Of a DNA stretch of 64,000 nucleotides, positions 32,689 through 42,969 are shown one piece after another (positions within the stretch are counted from its first letter, which is position 1; each line of letters starts with the position of its first letter). A program made the translations under genes and the position numbers. This DNA is from Streptomyces sp. NRRL WC-3742. Its GTDB lineage: Bacteria > Actinomycetota > Actinomycetes > Streptomycetales > Streptomycetaceae. A model generated the notes under the pieces. That model had not been told where the DNA came from. It ran no database searches and was given only the letters and a program-made list of their open reading frames with translations. Where the stretch lies: NCBI RefSeq assembly GCF_000720635.1, contig NZ_JOCF01000034.1, forward strand, positions 10,294-74,293. Direction: 5' to 3'.

Positions 32689-33498
32689 TCAGTGCGCGGC
32701 CGGTGCGACGATCAGCTCGCCGACCAGCCGGGCGGAAGCCTCCCGCTGCTCGGCCGGGAGCCCGTCGTCGGTCACCAGGACGTCCAGTTGGTCCAGCCTC
32801 GCGAAGGAGGCCAGCCCGACCGCGTCCCACTTGGTGTGGTCGGCCACCACGACCACTCGGCGCGCGGACTGCAGGAAGCTGCGGTTGGTCTCCGCCTCGG
32901 CCAGGTTCGGGCTGGTCAGCCCGGTTTCGGCGGACAGGCCGTGGCAGCCGAGGAACAGGAGGTTGACGTGCAGCGAGCGGATCGCCTGGTCGGCCACCGG
33001 CCCGACCAGCGCGTCCGAGGGCGTGCGGACCCCGCCGGTGCGGATCACCGTCGCCGTGGCGGGGGAGCCGTCCTCGTCGGGCTGTTCGAGCAGCTCGGCG
33101 ATCCGCAGCGAGTTGGTGACCACGGTGAGCCCCTCGACGGCGCGCAGGTGACGGGCGACCGCGTGCGTGGTCGTCCCGGCCGCCAGCGCGACCGCCGAAC
33201 CGGGCGGGACGAGCGCGGCCGCCGCCCGGGCGATCGCCTCCTTGGCGGGCAGCTCCCAGCCCGCCTTGGTCTCGAACCCGGGCTCGCGGCTCGCCGGGGC
33301 CTCCATCCGCACGGCGCCGCCGTGCACCTTGTGCACCAGGCCCCGCCGGGCCAGCGCGTCCAGGTCCCGGCGGACGGTCATGTCGGACACGCCCAGCTCC
33401 CGGACCAGCTCGGTCACCCTCACCCCGCCGCGCGTACGGACCTGCTCCAGGATCAGCGTGCGGCGCTGCTCGGCGAGCGGTTGGGCGCTGTCGGTCAT
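32689..33498 (-). CDS. DeoR family transcriptional regulator
   Basis: 269 residues. N-terminal DeoR helix-turn-helix ('RTRGGVRVTELVRELGVSDM', 'TVRRDLDALARRGLVHKVHGG') and C-terminal sugar-phosphate sensor domain ('VVTNSLRIAELL', 'FLGCHGLSAETGLTSPN', 'VVVADHTKWDAVG'). It sits between the alpha-galactoside uptake/melibiase genes and divergent galTK, so it probably represses one or both and is released by a galactose-derived phosphate. Confidence 0.88.
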   Translation of the reverse strand: MTDSAQPLAEQRRTLILEQVRTRGGVRVTELVRELGVSDMTVRRDLDALARRGLVHKVHGGAVRMEAPASREPGFETKAGWELPAKEAIARAAAALVPPGSAVALAAGTTTHAVARHLRAVEGLTVVTNSLRIAELLEQPDEDGSPATATVIRTGGVRTPSDALVGPVADQAIRSLHVNLLFLGCHGLSAETGLTSPNLAEAETNRSFLQSARRVVVVADHTKWDAVGLASFARLDQLDVLVTDDGLPAEQREASARLVGELIVAPAAH

Positions 33499-33581
33499 CG
33501 GAGACCCCTCCTCGGTGCTTTTCTTGTTCTATCTTGATGGATAATGTTTGGGATTGTAGCTTTTCGCTGATCATTCGGCCG

Positions 33582-33631
33582 TTGAGTGCCGCCGAGTGGT
33601 GTCGAGCGCCATCGAGTGCCGTCGAGGCGTC
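33582..33631 (+). repeat. 10-bp tandem repeat in the galT leader (five copies)
   Basis: Five units of a TCGAGTGCCG-like decamer run head to tail before the galT ribosome site, at about one per helical turn. Confidence 0.7.
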
Positions 33632-33649
33632 ACGCAGAGGAAGAAGACC

Positions 33650-34762
33650 ATGCGCGGGACGACCCTGCCCCAGCCCACCCCCACCGCCAGGACCGTGACC
33701 GCCCTCGCGGACGGCCGACGGCTCCTCTACTACGACCGGGGCGCCGCCGTACCCCGCGAGAGCGTCGACCGGCGGCCCCTCGACCCACCCTCCCACGGCT
33801 CCGAGGTACGCCTCGACCCGGCCACCGGCGACTGGGTCACCATCGCCGCCCACCGCCAGGCCCGCACCTACCGGCCCCCGGCCGAGGAGTGCCCGCTCTG
33901 CCCCTCCCGCGACGGCCGGCACAGCGAGATCCCGGCGGCGGACTACCAGGTGGCCGTCTTCGAGAACCGCTTCCCCTCCCTCGCCGGGCCACCCGCCGAA
34001 CCCGCCTCCCGTACGGATGAGCTGTGGCGCAGCGGCCCCGGCACCGGCCGCTGCGAGGTCGTCTGCTTCACCGCCGACCACGACGCATCCTTCGCCGACC
34101 TCACCCCGGCGCAGGCCCGCCTCGTCCTCGACGCCTGGACCGACCGCACCGCCGAACTCTCCGCCCTGCCCGGCGTCCAGCAGGTCTACTGCTTCGAGAA
34201 CCGCGGCGCCGAGATCGGCGTCACCCTCGCCCACCCCCACGGCCAGATCTACGCCTTCCCCTTCACCACCCCCCGCACCGCCAAGGCCGTCGCACGCGCC
34301 GCCGAACACCGCGCCGCCACCGGCCGCAACCTCTTCGAGGACCTCCTCGCCGCCGAACGCGCCCACGGCGAACGGGTCGTCCTCAGCGGAGAGCACTGGA
34401 CGGCCTTCGTCCCCTTCGCCGCCCGCTGGCCCTACGAGGTGCACCTCCACCCCCACCGCCGGGTGCCCGACCTCACCGCCCTCGACGAGGCGCAGCGCGC
34501 CGAATTCCCGCACCTCTACCTCGAGTTGCTGCGCCGCTTCGACCGCCTCTTCGGCACCGGCCGCACCCCGTACATCTCCGCCTGGCACCAGGCCCCGGCC
34601 GTGGCGGGGGAGGAACTCGCCCTGCACCTGGAGCTGTTCACCATCCGGCGCGCCGCCGACAAGCTCAAGTACCTGGCCGGCGTGGAATCCGGCATGGACG
34701 CCTTCGTCAACGACGTCACCCCCGAGGACGCGGCCCGACGGCTGCGGGAGGCCACCGCATGA
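33650..34762 (+). CDS. galT: Galactose-1-phosphate uridylyltransferase
   Basis: 370 residues; ATG follows AGAGGAAGAA. The catalytic 'LAHPHGQIYAFPF' (His195, His197) is intact, as are 'CPLCPSRDG' (zinc-type Cys pair) and 'VFENRFPSL'. It transfers UMP from UDP-glucose to galactose-1-phosphate. Coupled to galK by an ATGA overlap; the usual Streptomyces galE between them is missing. Confidence 0.95.
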   Translation: MRGTTLPQPTPTARTVTALADGRRLLYYDRGAAVPRESVDRRPLDPPSHGSEVRLDPATGDWVTIAAHRQARTYRPPAEECPLCPSRDGRHSEIPAADYQVAVFENRFPSLAGPPAEPASRTDELWRSGPGTGRCEVVCFTADHDASFADLTPAQARLVLDAWTDRTAELSALPGVQQVYCFENRGAEIGVTLAHPHGQIYAFPFTTPRTAKAVARAAEHRAATGRNLFEDLLAAERAHGERVVLSGEHWTAFVPFAARWPYEVHLHPHRRVPDLTALDEAQRAEFPHLYLELLRRFDRLFGTGRTPYISAWHQAPAVAGEELALHLELFTIRRAADKLKYLAGVESGMDAFVNDVTPEDAARRLREATA

Positions 34763-35922
34763 ACAGCTTCACCGAGCTCCACGGCCACGCCCCCGAAGGG
34801 GAGTGGGCCGCCCCCGGCCGGGTCAACCTGATCGGTGAACACACCGACTACAACGGCGGGTTCGTCCTGCCCATCGCCCTCCCGCAGACCTGCCGCGCCC
34901 AGGCCCGGCGGCGCCCGGACGGGCTGCTGCGGCTCTGGTCCGCCCAGGGCGGCGGCCCGGTCACGGAACTGCGCGTCGCCGACCTCACCCCGGGCGAGGT
35001 CCCGGGCTGGGCCGCCTACCCGGCCGCCGTGGTGTGGGCCCTGCGCGAGGCCGGGTACGAGGTCGGCGGCGCTGACCTGCGCCTGGAGAGCGACGTGCCC
35101 TCCGGCGCCGGGCTCTCCTCCTCCGCCGCCCTGGAGTGCGTCGTCGCCGCCGCGTACAACGACCTGTACGGGCTGGGCCTTTCGGCGCCCGACCTGGCCC
35201 TGATCGCCCAGCGGGCGGAGAACGCCTTCGTCGGCGTGCCCTGCGGGATCATGGACCAGATGGCCTCGATGTGCTGCCGGGAGGGCTCCGCGCTCTTCCT
35301 CGACAGCCGGGACCTGACGAGCCGACAGGTCCCGATCGACCTCGCGGACGCGGGACTGGCCCTGCTCGTCATCGACACCCGCGTCAAGCACGACCTCGCC
35401 GACGGCGCCTACGCCGCCCTGCGCGCCGGCTGCGAACGCGCGGCCGCCCTCCTCGGACTGCCCGCCCTGCGCTCCCTGGCCCCCTCCGACCTGCCCGCAG
35501 CCCTTCCCCGACTCCCCGAGGACCTGCGCCCCTTGGTGCGCCACGTGGTCACCGAGAACGCCCGCGTCGAGACCGCCGTCGCCCACCTCGACACCGGAGA
35601 CCTCACCGCCCTCGGCCCGATCCTCACCGCCGGCCACGCCTCCCTCCGCGACGACTACCGCGTCTCCTGCCGCGAAACCGACCTCGCCGTCGAAGCCGCA
35701 CTCGCCGTCGGAGCCCATGGCGCCCGCATGACCGGCGGCGGCTTCGGCGGCTCTGTCATCGCCCTGGTCGCCGCCCCCGAGGCCGCCCGCATCGCCGCCG
35801 AGGTCACCGCGGCCTTCCACCGCGCCGCCCTCACCCCGCCCCACATCCTCACCGCCACCCCCGCCGAGGGCGCCCGCAGGATCGTCGGCTCGACCAAATC
35901 ACGTGTGGTGAACGCAGGTTGA
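34759..35922 (+). CDS. galK: Galactokinase
   Basis: 387 residues, ATG overlapping the galT stop. GHMP-kinase motifs in order: 'GRVNLIGEHTDYNGG' (galactokinase signature), 'VPSGAGLSSSAALE' (ATP loop), and 'MTGGGFGGSVIALV'. It phosphorylates galactose released by the melibiase upstream. Last gene before a strong terminator. Confidence 0.95.
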   Translation: MNSFTELHGHAPEGEWAAPGRVNLIGEHTDYNGGFVLPIALPQTCRAQARRRPDGLLRLWSAQGGGPVTELRVADLTPGEVPGWAAYPAAVVWALREAGYEVGGADLRLESDVPSGAGLSSSAALECVVAAAYNDLYGLGLSAPDLALIAQRAENAFVGVPCGIMDQMASMCCREGSALFLDSRDLTSRQVPIDLADAGLALLVIDTRVKHDLADGAYAALRAGCERAAALLGLPALRSLAPSDLPAALPRLPEDLRPLVRHVVTENARVETAVAHLDTGDLTALGPILTAGHASLRDDYRVSCRETDLAVEAALAVGAHGARMTGGGFGGSVIALVAAPEAARIAAEVTAAFHRAALTPPHILTATPAEGARRIVGSTKSRVVNAG

Positions 35923-35943
35923 TCATTTGACGGGTGCACGGGA

Positions 35944-35975
35944 GAGGGGCATCCGCCGGGTGGCGGATGCCCCTC
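35944..35975. terminator. Bidirectional terminator after galK
   Basis: Perfect 14-bp stem (GAGGGGCATCCGCC) with a GGGT loop between converging galK and MFS genes. Confidence 0.85.
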
Positions 35976-36013
35976 CATGTCGGGCGCCCCCGTGCGTGAC
36001 GCCAGACGCGGCG

Positions 36014-37216
36014 TCAGGAGCCGTTCGGGCGCGACCACCTGAGGCTCACCCGCAGGAACACCAGCGCCACCGCCGAGAGCCCCGCGGCCAGCCCGTAGAC
36101 CGGTCCGGCGCCGGAGCCGAGCGTCGCGCCGCCGAGCAGCGAGCCCAGGCCGATGCCCGCGTAGATGCCGGAGGAGTTGAGCGAGACCACCAACGGCGCC
36201 TCCTGCGGGGCGACTTCGATCAGCCGGTGCTGCTGCGGCGGGGTCTGGCACCAGCAGCTCGCGCCCCACAGCAGGACCAGCAGGCCGACCAGCGGGACGG
36301 CGTCGGTGTCGGAGGCGGCGAGCCAGGCCAGCCCGCCGAGGGCGAGGGTCATCGCCGCGTAGCCGGTGGTCAGGACGGTGGAGGAGCCGAGGCGGTCGGT
36401 CGCCCAGCCGGAGGCGAGATTGCCGGCCACCGCGCCCAGCCCGTACAGGAAGAGCATCCACAGCACGGAGCGCTCGGGCACGTGGACGGCCGTCAGTACC
36501 GGGACGCTGTAGGCGTACGCGACGTACCCGGCGGCCATGCCGAGCACGGTCAGCGGCAGCACGGCGAGGACGGCCGGGCGGCGCAGCACGGCGAGCCGGG
36601 CGCGCAGCGGCACCCGGGGGCTGCCGGGCACCGGCGGCATGATCAGGGTCAGCACCGCCGCGACGAGCAGGCACAGGCCCGCGACGGCGCCCAGTGCGGT
36701 GCGCCAGCTCGACCAGTGGCCGGCCGCGTTGCCCAGCGGCACGCCGACGGCGGTGGCGACGGTGAGCCCGCCGACCACCACCGCCAGGGCGCGGGCGCGC
36801 TGCTCGGGGCGGACGAGGGAGGCGGCGGCCGCTCCCGCGTTGGGGGTGTAGGCGGCGGCGCCGACGGCCGCGAGCACGCGGGTGGCGAGCAGGACGGCCA
36901 TCGAGGGGGCGAGCGCGGAGCCGAGGTTGGCGAGGCCGAGGACGGCGAGGGCGGCGATCAGCAGGGTCCGGCGGGGGAGCCGGGCGAGGAGGGTGGCCAG
37001 GACGGGGGAGAGGACGGCGTAGGCGGCGGCGAAGACGGTGACGGACCAGCCGGCGGTGGCCGTGGTGACGCCGAGGTCCTCGGCCATGGGCGGCAGGAAC
37101 CCGGCGACCACGAAGGCGTCGGTGCCGACGGCGAAGGTGCCGAGGGCGAGGGCGAGGGTGGCGGAGAGCCTTGCAGGGGAAGCGGTTGGGGTGGACCTAA
37201 TCGAGACATTGGACAT
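36014..37216 (-). CDS. MFS exporter (drug:H+ antiporter 1 type)
   Basis: 400 residues with 12 hydrophobic segments. 'LARLPRRTLLIAAL' is the loop 2-3 motif and 'VVGGLTVATAVGVPLGNAAG' is the antiporter motif C region. Such carriers export drugs or arabinose-like sugars. It lies directly downstream of an Rrf2 regulator on the same strand, with two palindromes between them, so its expression is probably controlled by that regulator. Confidence 0.85.
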   Translation of the reverse strand: MSNVSIRSTPTASPARLSATLALALGTFAVGTDAFVVAGFLPPMAEDLGVTTATAGWSVTVFAAAYAVLSPVLATLLARLPRRTLLIAALAVLGLANLGSALAPSMAVLLATRVLAAVGAAAYTPNAGAAAASLVRPEQRARALAVVVGGLTVATAVGVPLGNAAGHWSSWRTALGAVAGLCLLVAAVLTLIMPPVPGSPRVPLRARLAVLRRPAVLAVLPLTVLGMAAGYVAYAYSVPVLTAVHVPERSVLWMLFLYGLGAVAGNLASGWATDRLGSSTVLTTGYAAMTLALGGLAWLAASDTDAVPLVGLLVLLWGASCWCQTPPQQHRLIEVAPQEAPLVVSLNSSGIYAGIGLGSLLGGATLGSGAGPVYGLAAGLSAVALVFLRVSLRWSRPNGS

Positions 37217-37254
37217 CCAGGTTCTCCCGAGAACTCCGTGCGGGGGCGTGGTCG

Positions 37255-37302
37255 ACTACGGAAGTAGTGCCACTACAGAAGTAGTTCAGGTGCGGAAGTA
37301 GT
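37255..37302. promoter_or_regulatory. Paired 17-bp palindrome units (ACTAC-N4-GTAGT), probable Rrf2 operators
   Basis: ACTACGGAAGTAGT at 37255 and ACTACAGAAGTAGT at 37272 are exactly 17 bp apart; a third, half-degenerate unit (GGTGCGGAAGTAGTGCC) starts at 37289, again 17 bp on, inside the last codons of the Rrf2 gene. They fill the gap between the Rrf2 gene and the MFS start. The same unit recurs four times at 46985. Confidence 0.75.
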
Positions 37303-37759
37303 GCCGCCGGGTCCGCTCCGCGGCGCCCGCGGGTGCGGCGGCCATCAGGTCGGCCACCGTCTGGGCGGCGAGTTCGCGGCGCCAGGCGAGTTCGGCCCTG
37401 CGCATCGCGGTGGCGACGCCGCAGGGGAGGCGGAAGTCGCCGCCGGCCGCCGCGGCGCCCTCCGTGCGCTGCCGGATCTCGGTGCAGCGGAACGCCTCCT
37501 CCGTTCCCTCGATGGCGGCGACCACGTCCATGAGGGTGATCAGCTCGGGGGCCCGGCCCAGCCGGAAGCCGCCCTTGGCGCCGGGGGTGGAGGTGAGGAT
37601 GCCGGCCCGGACGAGCGCCTGCAGGCGCTTGGTCAGGTAGGCGGGCGGCAGGTCGAACCAGGCCGCCAGCCGGGCCGTGGGTACGGGGTGCTCGTCGCCC
37701 AGCCAGGCCAGGGTGAGGCAGCAGTGCAGCCCCCACTCGACGCCTTCGCCCATCCTCAT
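37286..37759 (-). CDS. Rrf2 family transcriptional regulator
   Basis: 157 residues. Winged helix typical of Rrf2: 'GLHCCLTLAWLGDEHPVPTA', 'YLTKRLQALVRAGILTSTPG' and 'GGFRLGR' in the wing, then 'ITLMDVVAAIEG'. Only two Cys follow ('FRCTEI', 'LPCGVA'), instead of the three-Cys cluster of IscR/NsrR, so an iron-sulfur cluster is uncertain. Likely regulates the downstream MFS gene through the ACTAC-N4-GTAGT sites. Confidence 0.88.
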   Translation of the reverse strand: MRMGEGVEWGLHCCLTLAWLGDEHPVPTARLAAWFDLPPAYLTKRLQALVRAGILTSTPGAKGGFRLGRAPELITLMDVVAAIEGTEEAFRCTEIRQRTEGAAAAGGDFRLPCGVATAMRRAELAWRRELAAQTVADLMAAAPAGAAERTRRHYFRT

Positions 37760-37829
37760 AACCAGGACACTACACGTCCCGGTTCACGGTCGGAAGACCG
37801 GAGGAGCGGTCCGGCGAGTGCCCGCCCGG

Positions 37830-38243
37830 TCAGCCCGCGCAGGTCGGGCAGAGCCCCCGGTAGGTGACCTCGGCGCCCGAGACGGCGAAGCCGAAGCGCT
37901 GCTCGGAGGGCAGCTCGGCGAGCGGGTCGCCCGTGGTGTGGACATCGCGGATGGTGCCGCAGCCCGTGCAGATCAGGTGGTGGTGGGGGTGGTGCGCGTT
38001 GGGGTCGTAGCGCTTGGCGCGCCCGTCCGTGGAGACCTCGATGACCTCGCCCAGGGTGACCAGCTCGCCCAGGGTGTTGTAGACCGTCGCCCGGGAGATC
38101 TCGGGCAGGCGCACGGCCGCCCGGGCGTGCACCTCGTCGGCGGTCAGGTGGACGTGGTCGCCGTCCAGGACCTCGGCCACGACACGCCGCTGGGAGGTCA
38201 GGCGCCAGCCGCGCCCGCGCAGCCGTTCCAGCAGGTCACTCAT
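37830..38243 (-). CDS. furA: Fur family peroxide-responsive repressor (FurA/CatR type)
   Basis: 137 residues. Fur fold with 'TSQRRVVAEVLDGDHVHLTA', 'ISRATVYNTLGELVTLGEV', the metal-binding 'HHPHHHLICTGCGTI' and a second zinc Cys pair 'CPTC' near the end. Divergent from katG, matching the actinobacterial furA-katG (S. reticuli furS-cpeB, S. coelicolor furA-catC) pairing, though in those the genes run the same way. Expected to repress katG until oxidised by peroxide. Confidence 0.88.
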   Translation of the reverse strand: MSDLLERLRGRGWRLTSQRRVVAEVLDGDHVHLTADEVHARAAVRLPEISRATVYNTLGELVTLGEVIEVSTDGRAKRYDPNAHHPHHHLICTGCGTIRDVHTTGDPLAELPSEQRFGFAVSGAEVTYRGLCPTCAG

Positions 38244-38248
38244 ATCGG

Positions 38249-38266
38249 TTCACCTATTCAGGTCAA
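38249..38266. promoter_or_regulatory. Candidate FurA operator near its own start
   Basis: On the minus strand TTGACCTGAATAGGTGAA is an inverted repeat (TTGACCT/AGGTGAA, one mismatch, 4-bp centre). The same TTGACCTG sequence recurs at the katG -35 region, suggesting one regulator reads both. Confidence 0.5.
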
Positions 38267-38339
38267 TGGGAAGAACGGATTTTACCAACGGAGTCCGAGG
38301 TCATCCGGTTCCCGACCGGATAAGAGTTTGGTGTCGTTC

Positions 38340-38367
38340 TTGACCTGGATTACGTCCATCGTAGGAT
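38340..38367 (+). promoter_or_regulatory. katG promoter
   Basis: TTGACC and TAGGAT separated by 16 bases form a good -35/-10 pair 65 bases before the katG start; the -35 overlaps the TTGACCTG motif shared with the furA side. Confidence 0.65.
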
Positions 38368-38408
38368 CAGCTCCGGCGATAGCCTAGGTAGCAGAGAAGA
38401 CACCGTGA

Positions 38409-40649
<2,241 letters not shown>

Positions 40650-40664
40650 TCCGCTGCGGTCGAT

Positions 40665-40703
40665 CGTGACGGCGGGAGCCCGGCTCGGGCTCCCGCCGTC
40701 ACG
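40665..40703. terminator. Strong terminator after katG
   Basis: Perfect 17-bp stem (CGTGACGGCGGGAGCCC) with a 5-nt loop, 16 bases after the katG stop. Confidence 0.85.
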
Positions 40704-40774
40704 GCGTTCTGCGTCTGCGTTCCACGCCTGCGTCTGCGTTCTGCGCCTGGGTTCTGCGCCTGGGTTCTACGCCT
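40704..40774. repeat. 13-bp tandem repeats over a gene 3' end
   Basis: Five units like GCGTTCTGCGCCT/GGGTTCTGCGCCT, one partial, lie between the katG terminator and the stop codon of the response regulator, which falls inside the last unit. Confidence 0.7.
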
Positions 40775-41459
40775 GGGACGAGCCCACGCTGACCAGCCCC
40801 GTCTCGTAGGCGGCGACCACCACCTGGGCGCGGTCGCGCAGGCCGAGCTTGGCGAGGATGCGGGCGACGTGCGTCTTCACCGTCGCCTCCGACAGGCCCA
40901 GCCGGGCGGCGAGTTCGGCGTTGCTGAGCCCGCGCGCGAGCAGCGTGGTCACCTCCAGCTCGCGCGGGGTGAGCGTGGCCAGCTCCCGGTGCGGGGCCGA
41001 GGCCGCGTCGGGGCCGGTGTCCGGGCGGGCGAAGCGCTCCACGAGCCGGCGGGTGATCGCGGGGGCGAGCAGCGCGTCCCCGGTGCGCACCAGGCGGACG
41101 GCGGCGGCCAGGTGCTCGGGGGTGACGTCCTTGAGCAGGAAGCCGCTCGCCCCGGCGGCCATCGCCGCGTACACGTAGTGGTCCAGGTCGAAGGTGGTCA
41201 GCATGATGATCCTCGGCGGCTCCTGGCCCGCGGGTCCGGGGTCGGCGAGGATGCGCCGGGTGGCCTCCAGCCCGTCCAGGCCGGGCATCCGGATGTCCAT
41301 CAGCACCACGTCCGGCCGGGTGCGCCGCACCGCCGCCACGGCCTGCTCGCCGTCCTCGGCCTCGGCCGTCACCTCGATGCCCTCGGACTCCAGGATCAGC
41401 CGGAACCCAGTGCGGACCAGGGCCTGGTCGTCGGCCACCACCACGCGCAGCGCGCTCAT
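40767..41459 (-). CDS. Two-component response regulator, NarL/LuxR type
   Basis: 230 residues; ATG overlaps the kinase stop (ATGA). Receiver domain with acidic 'VVADDQALVRTGF', phospho-acceptor in 'VVLMDIRMPGLDG', and Lys in 'GFLLKDVTPE'. C-terminal LuxR helix-turn-helix 'LTPRELEVTTLLARGLSNAE' and 'LGLSEATVKTHVARILAKLG'. Works with the kinase encoded just upstream; a likely target is the divergent ABC transporter. Confidence 0.93.
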   Translation of the reverse strand: MSALRVVVADDQALVRTGFRLILESEGIEVTAEAEDGEQAVAAVRRTRPDVVLMDIRMPGLDGLEATRRILADPGPAGQEPPRIIMLTTFDLDHYVYAAMAAGASGFLLKDVTPEHLAAAVRLVRTGDALLAPAITRRLVERFARPDTGPDAASAPHRELATLTPRELEVTTLLARGLSNAELAARLGLSEATVKTHVARILAKLGLRDRAQVVVAAYETGLVSVGSSQA

Positions 41460-42688
41460 GAACTCTCCAACGGGATCAGGGCTTTGACGCGGTAGCCGCC
41501 GCGGGTGCGGGGGCCGGTGTGCAGGGTGCCGCCGTAGACGGCGAGGCGTTCGCGCAGGCCGAGCAGGCCCCTGCCGTTGCCGGTGGAGGCGGCGCCGGTG
41601 CGGCGTCCGCCGGTGTCGGTGACCTCCACCCGCAGCCGGTCGGCGGCGTACTCGACCGTCACGGAGGCTTCGGCGCCGCCCGCGTGCTTGACGGTGTTGG
41701 TCAGGGCCTCCTGGACGACGCGGTAGGCCGTCAGTCCGACCCCGGGCGGGACGGGCCTCGGCTCGCCTCGGACGGTCAGGGCCACCGGCAGACCGGCCCG
41801 CCGGACGCCCTCGACCAGGGCGTCGAGCCGGTCGAGGCCCGGCTGCGGGCTCAGGTCCGCGCTGCCCGCCGGGTCCTCCTCCGAGCCCGCCTCGATCGTC
41901 AGCAGGCCCATCACGTGCCGCAGTTCGGTCATCGCCGCCCGGCCTCCGGCCTCCACCGCGGCCATCGCCTCGCGGGCCCGGTCCGGCGCCGTGTCCAGGA
42001 TCTTGCGCGCGGCGCCGGCCTGGATCGTCATCATGCTCACGTTGTGCGTCACCACATCGTGCAACTCCCGCGCGATGCGCGCCCGTTCGAGCTCCACCGC
42101 GCGCTCCAGGGCCGCCAGCTGGGCGCCCTCCAGAGCGGAGCGCCGCTCCCGTTCCTCCTCCACCCGGCGCCGCCACATCCGCAGCTCCCAGGCCACCGCG
42201 AACACCGGCACCAGTACCAGGACGGCGATCACGCCGTTGGGGAAGTGCGGCAGCTTCGCCGACGTGAACAGCAGGACCAGGGCGGCGGTGGCGGCGGCCA
42301 GTCCGGACAGCACCGGCCAGAGGCGGCGCCCGTACGCGGCGGCGCTGTACGCGGCGATGATCACCGCCTCGCCCATCGTGTACGCGATGTCCTCGGAGGT
42401 GTGCCGCACCAGGAGCGCGCCCGCCACCACCGCCACCAGCACCGCCAGCGGGTGGCGCCGCCTCAGCACCAGCGGCAGCGGCACGAACGGGACCAGCAGC
42501 CGCAGCCAGGTAGCCTCCCCCGGCCCGTGCACGATCGAGGCGTAGCGGCCGCCGACCGTCGCCAGGAACAGCGCCACGGCCGCGTCGAAGGCGAAGCCGC
42601 GCGCCGTCACGGGCCGGGGCGCGGGGGCCATGTCGGGGTCGGGGCGGGCGGCCGCCAGCAGCCGTCGCACCGTCGGATGGTTGATCAC
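41456..42688 (-). CDS. Sensor histidine kinase, HisKA_3 (NarL-partner) type
   Basis: 410 residues from a GTG ('VINHPTVRRLL'); other in-frame starts upstream (42751) and downstream (42631) are possible, none with a good ribosome site. Five or six membrane segments occupy residues about 30-155 with little extracellular sequence, so it probably senses membrane stress. The phospho-acceptor is in 'RARIARELHDVVTHNVSMM', and the ATPase lid is 'GRGLLGLRERLAVYGG'. Divergent from an ABC transporter, the usual Bce/Des-like arrangement in actinomycetes. Confidence 0.88.
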   Translation of the reverse strand: MINHPTVRRLLAAARPDPDMAPAPRPVTARGFAFDAAVALFLATVGGRYASIVHGPGEATWLRLLVPFVPLPLVLRRRHPLAVLVAVVAGALLVRHTSEDIAYTMGEAVIIAAYSAAAYGRRLWPVLSGLAAATAALVLLFTSAKLPHFPNGVIAVLVLVPVFAVAWELRMWRRRVEEERERRSALEGAQLAALERAVELERARIARELHDVVTHNVSMMTIQAGAARKILDTAPDRAREAMAAVEAGGRAAMTELRHVMGLLTIEAGSEEDPAGSADLSPQPGLDRLDALVEGVRRAGLPVALTVRGEPRPVPPGVGLTAYRVVQEALTNTVKHAGGAEASVTVEYAADRLRVEVTDTGGRRTGAASTGNGRGLLGLRERLAVYGGTLHTGPRTRGGYRVKALIPLESS

Positions 42689-42912
42689 CGGGACATTGTG
42701 GCGGTCCGGCCGCGCCCGGCACAGCCCGGCGGTCGGCGGCGGCCCGTACACCCGGCGACTACATCGCAGGGATGACGGCGCGCGGCGTACCTCCGGCGCG
42801 GTACGGAATGTGCCGACGGCGGCGGACGCGGGGGCGGGCCGTCCGTCCGTACCTTCGTCCTCGTCGAGTGGAGACGGGTCGAGACGGGCCGGGCCGGATG
42901 GGCCCGGGTCAG

Positions 42913-42969
42913 CTGAGGAGCGGGGACATGAGCAGCGGGGACATGAGGAGCGGGGACATGAGCAGCGAG
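42913..42969 (+). repeat. 15-bp tandem repeat that multiplies ribosome site and start codon
   Basis: CTGAGGAGCGGGGAC, ATGAGCAGCGGGGAC and ATGAGGAGCGGGGAC run head to tail into a further ATGAGCAGCGAG. Each unit brings a purine-rich GGGGA and places an ATG in the same frame (42928, 42943, 42958). Confidence 0.85.
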
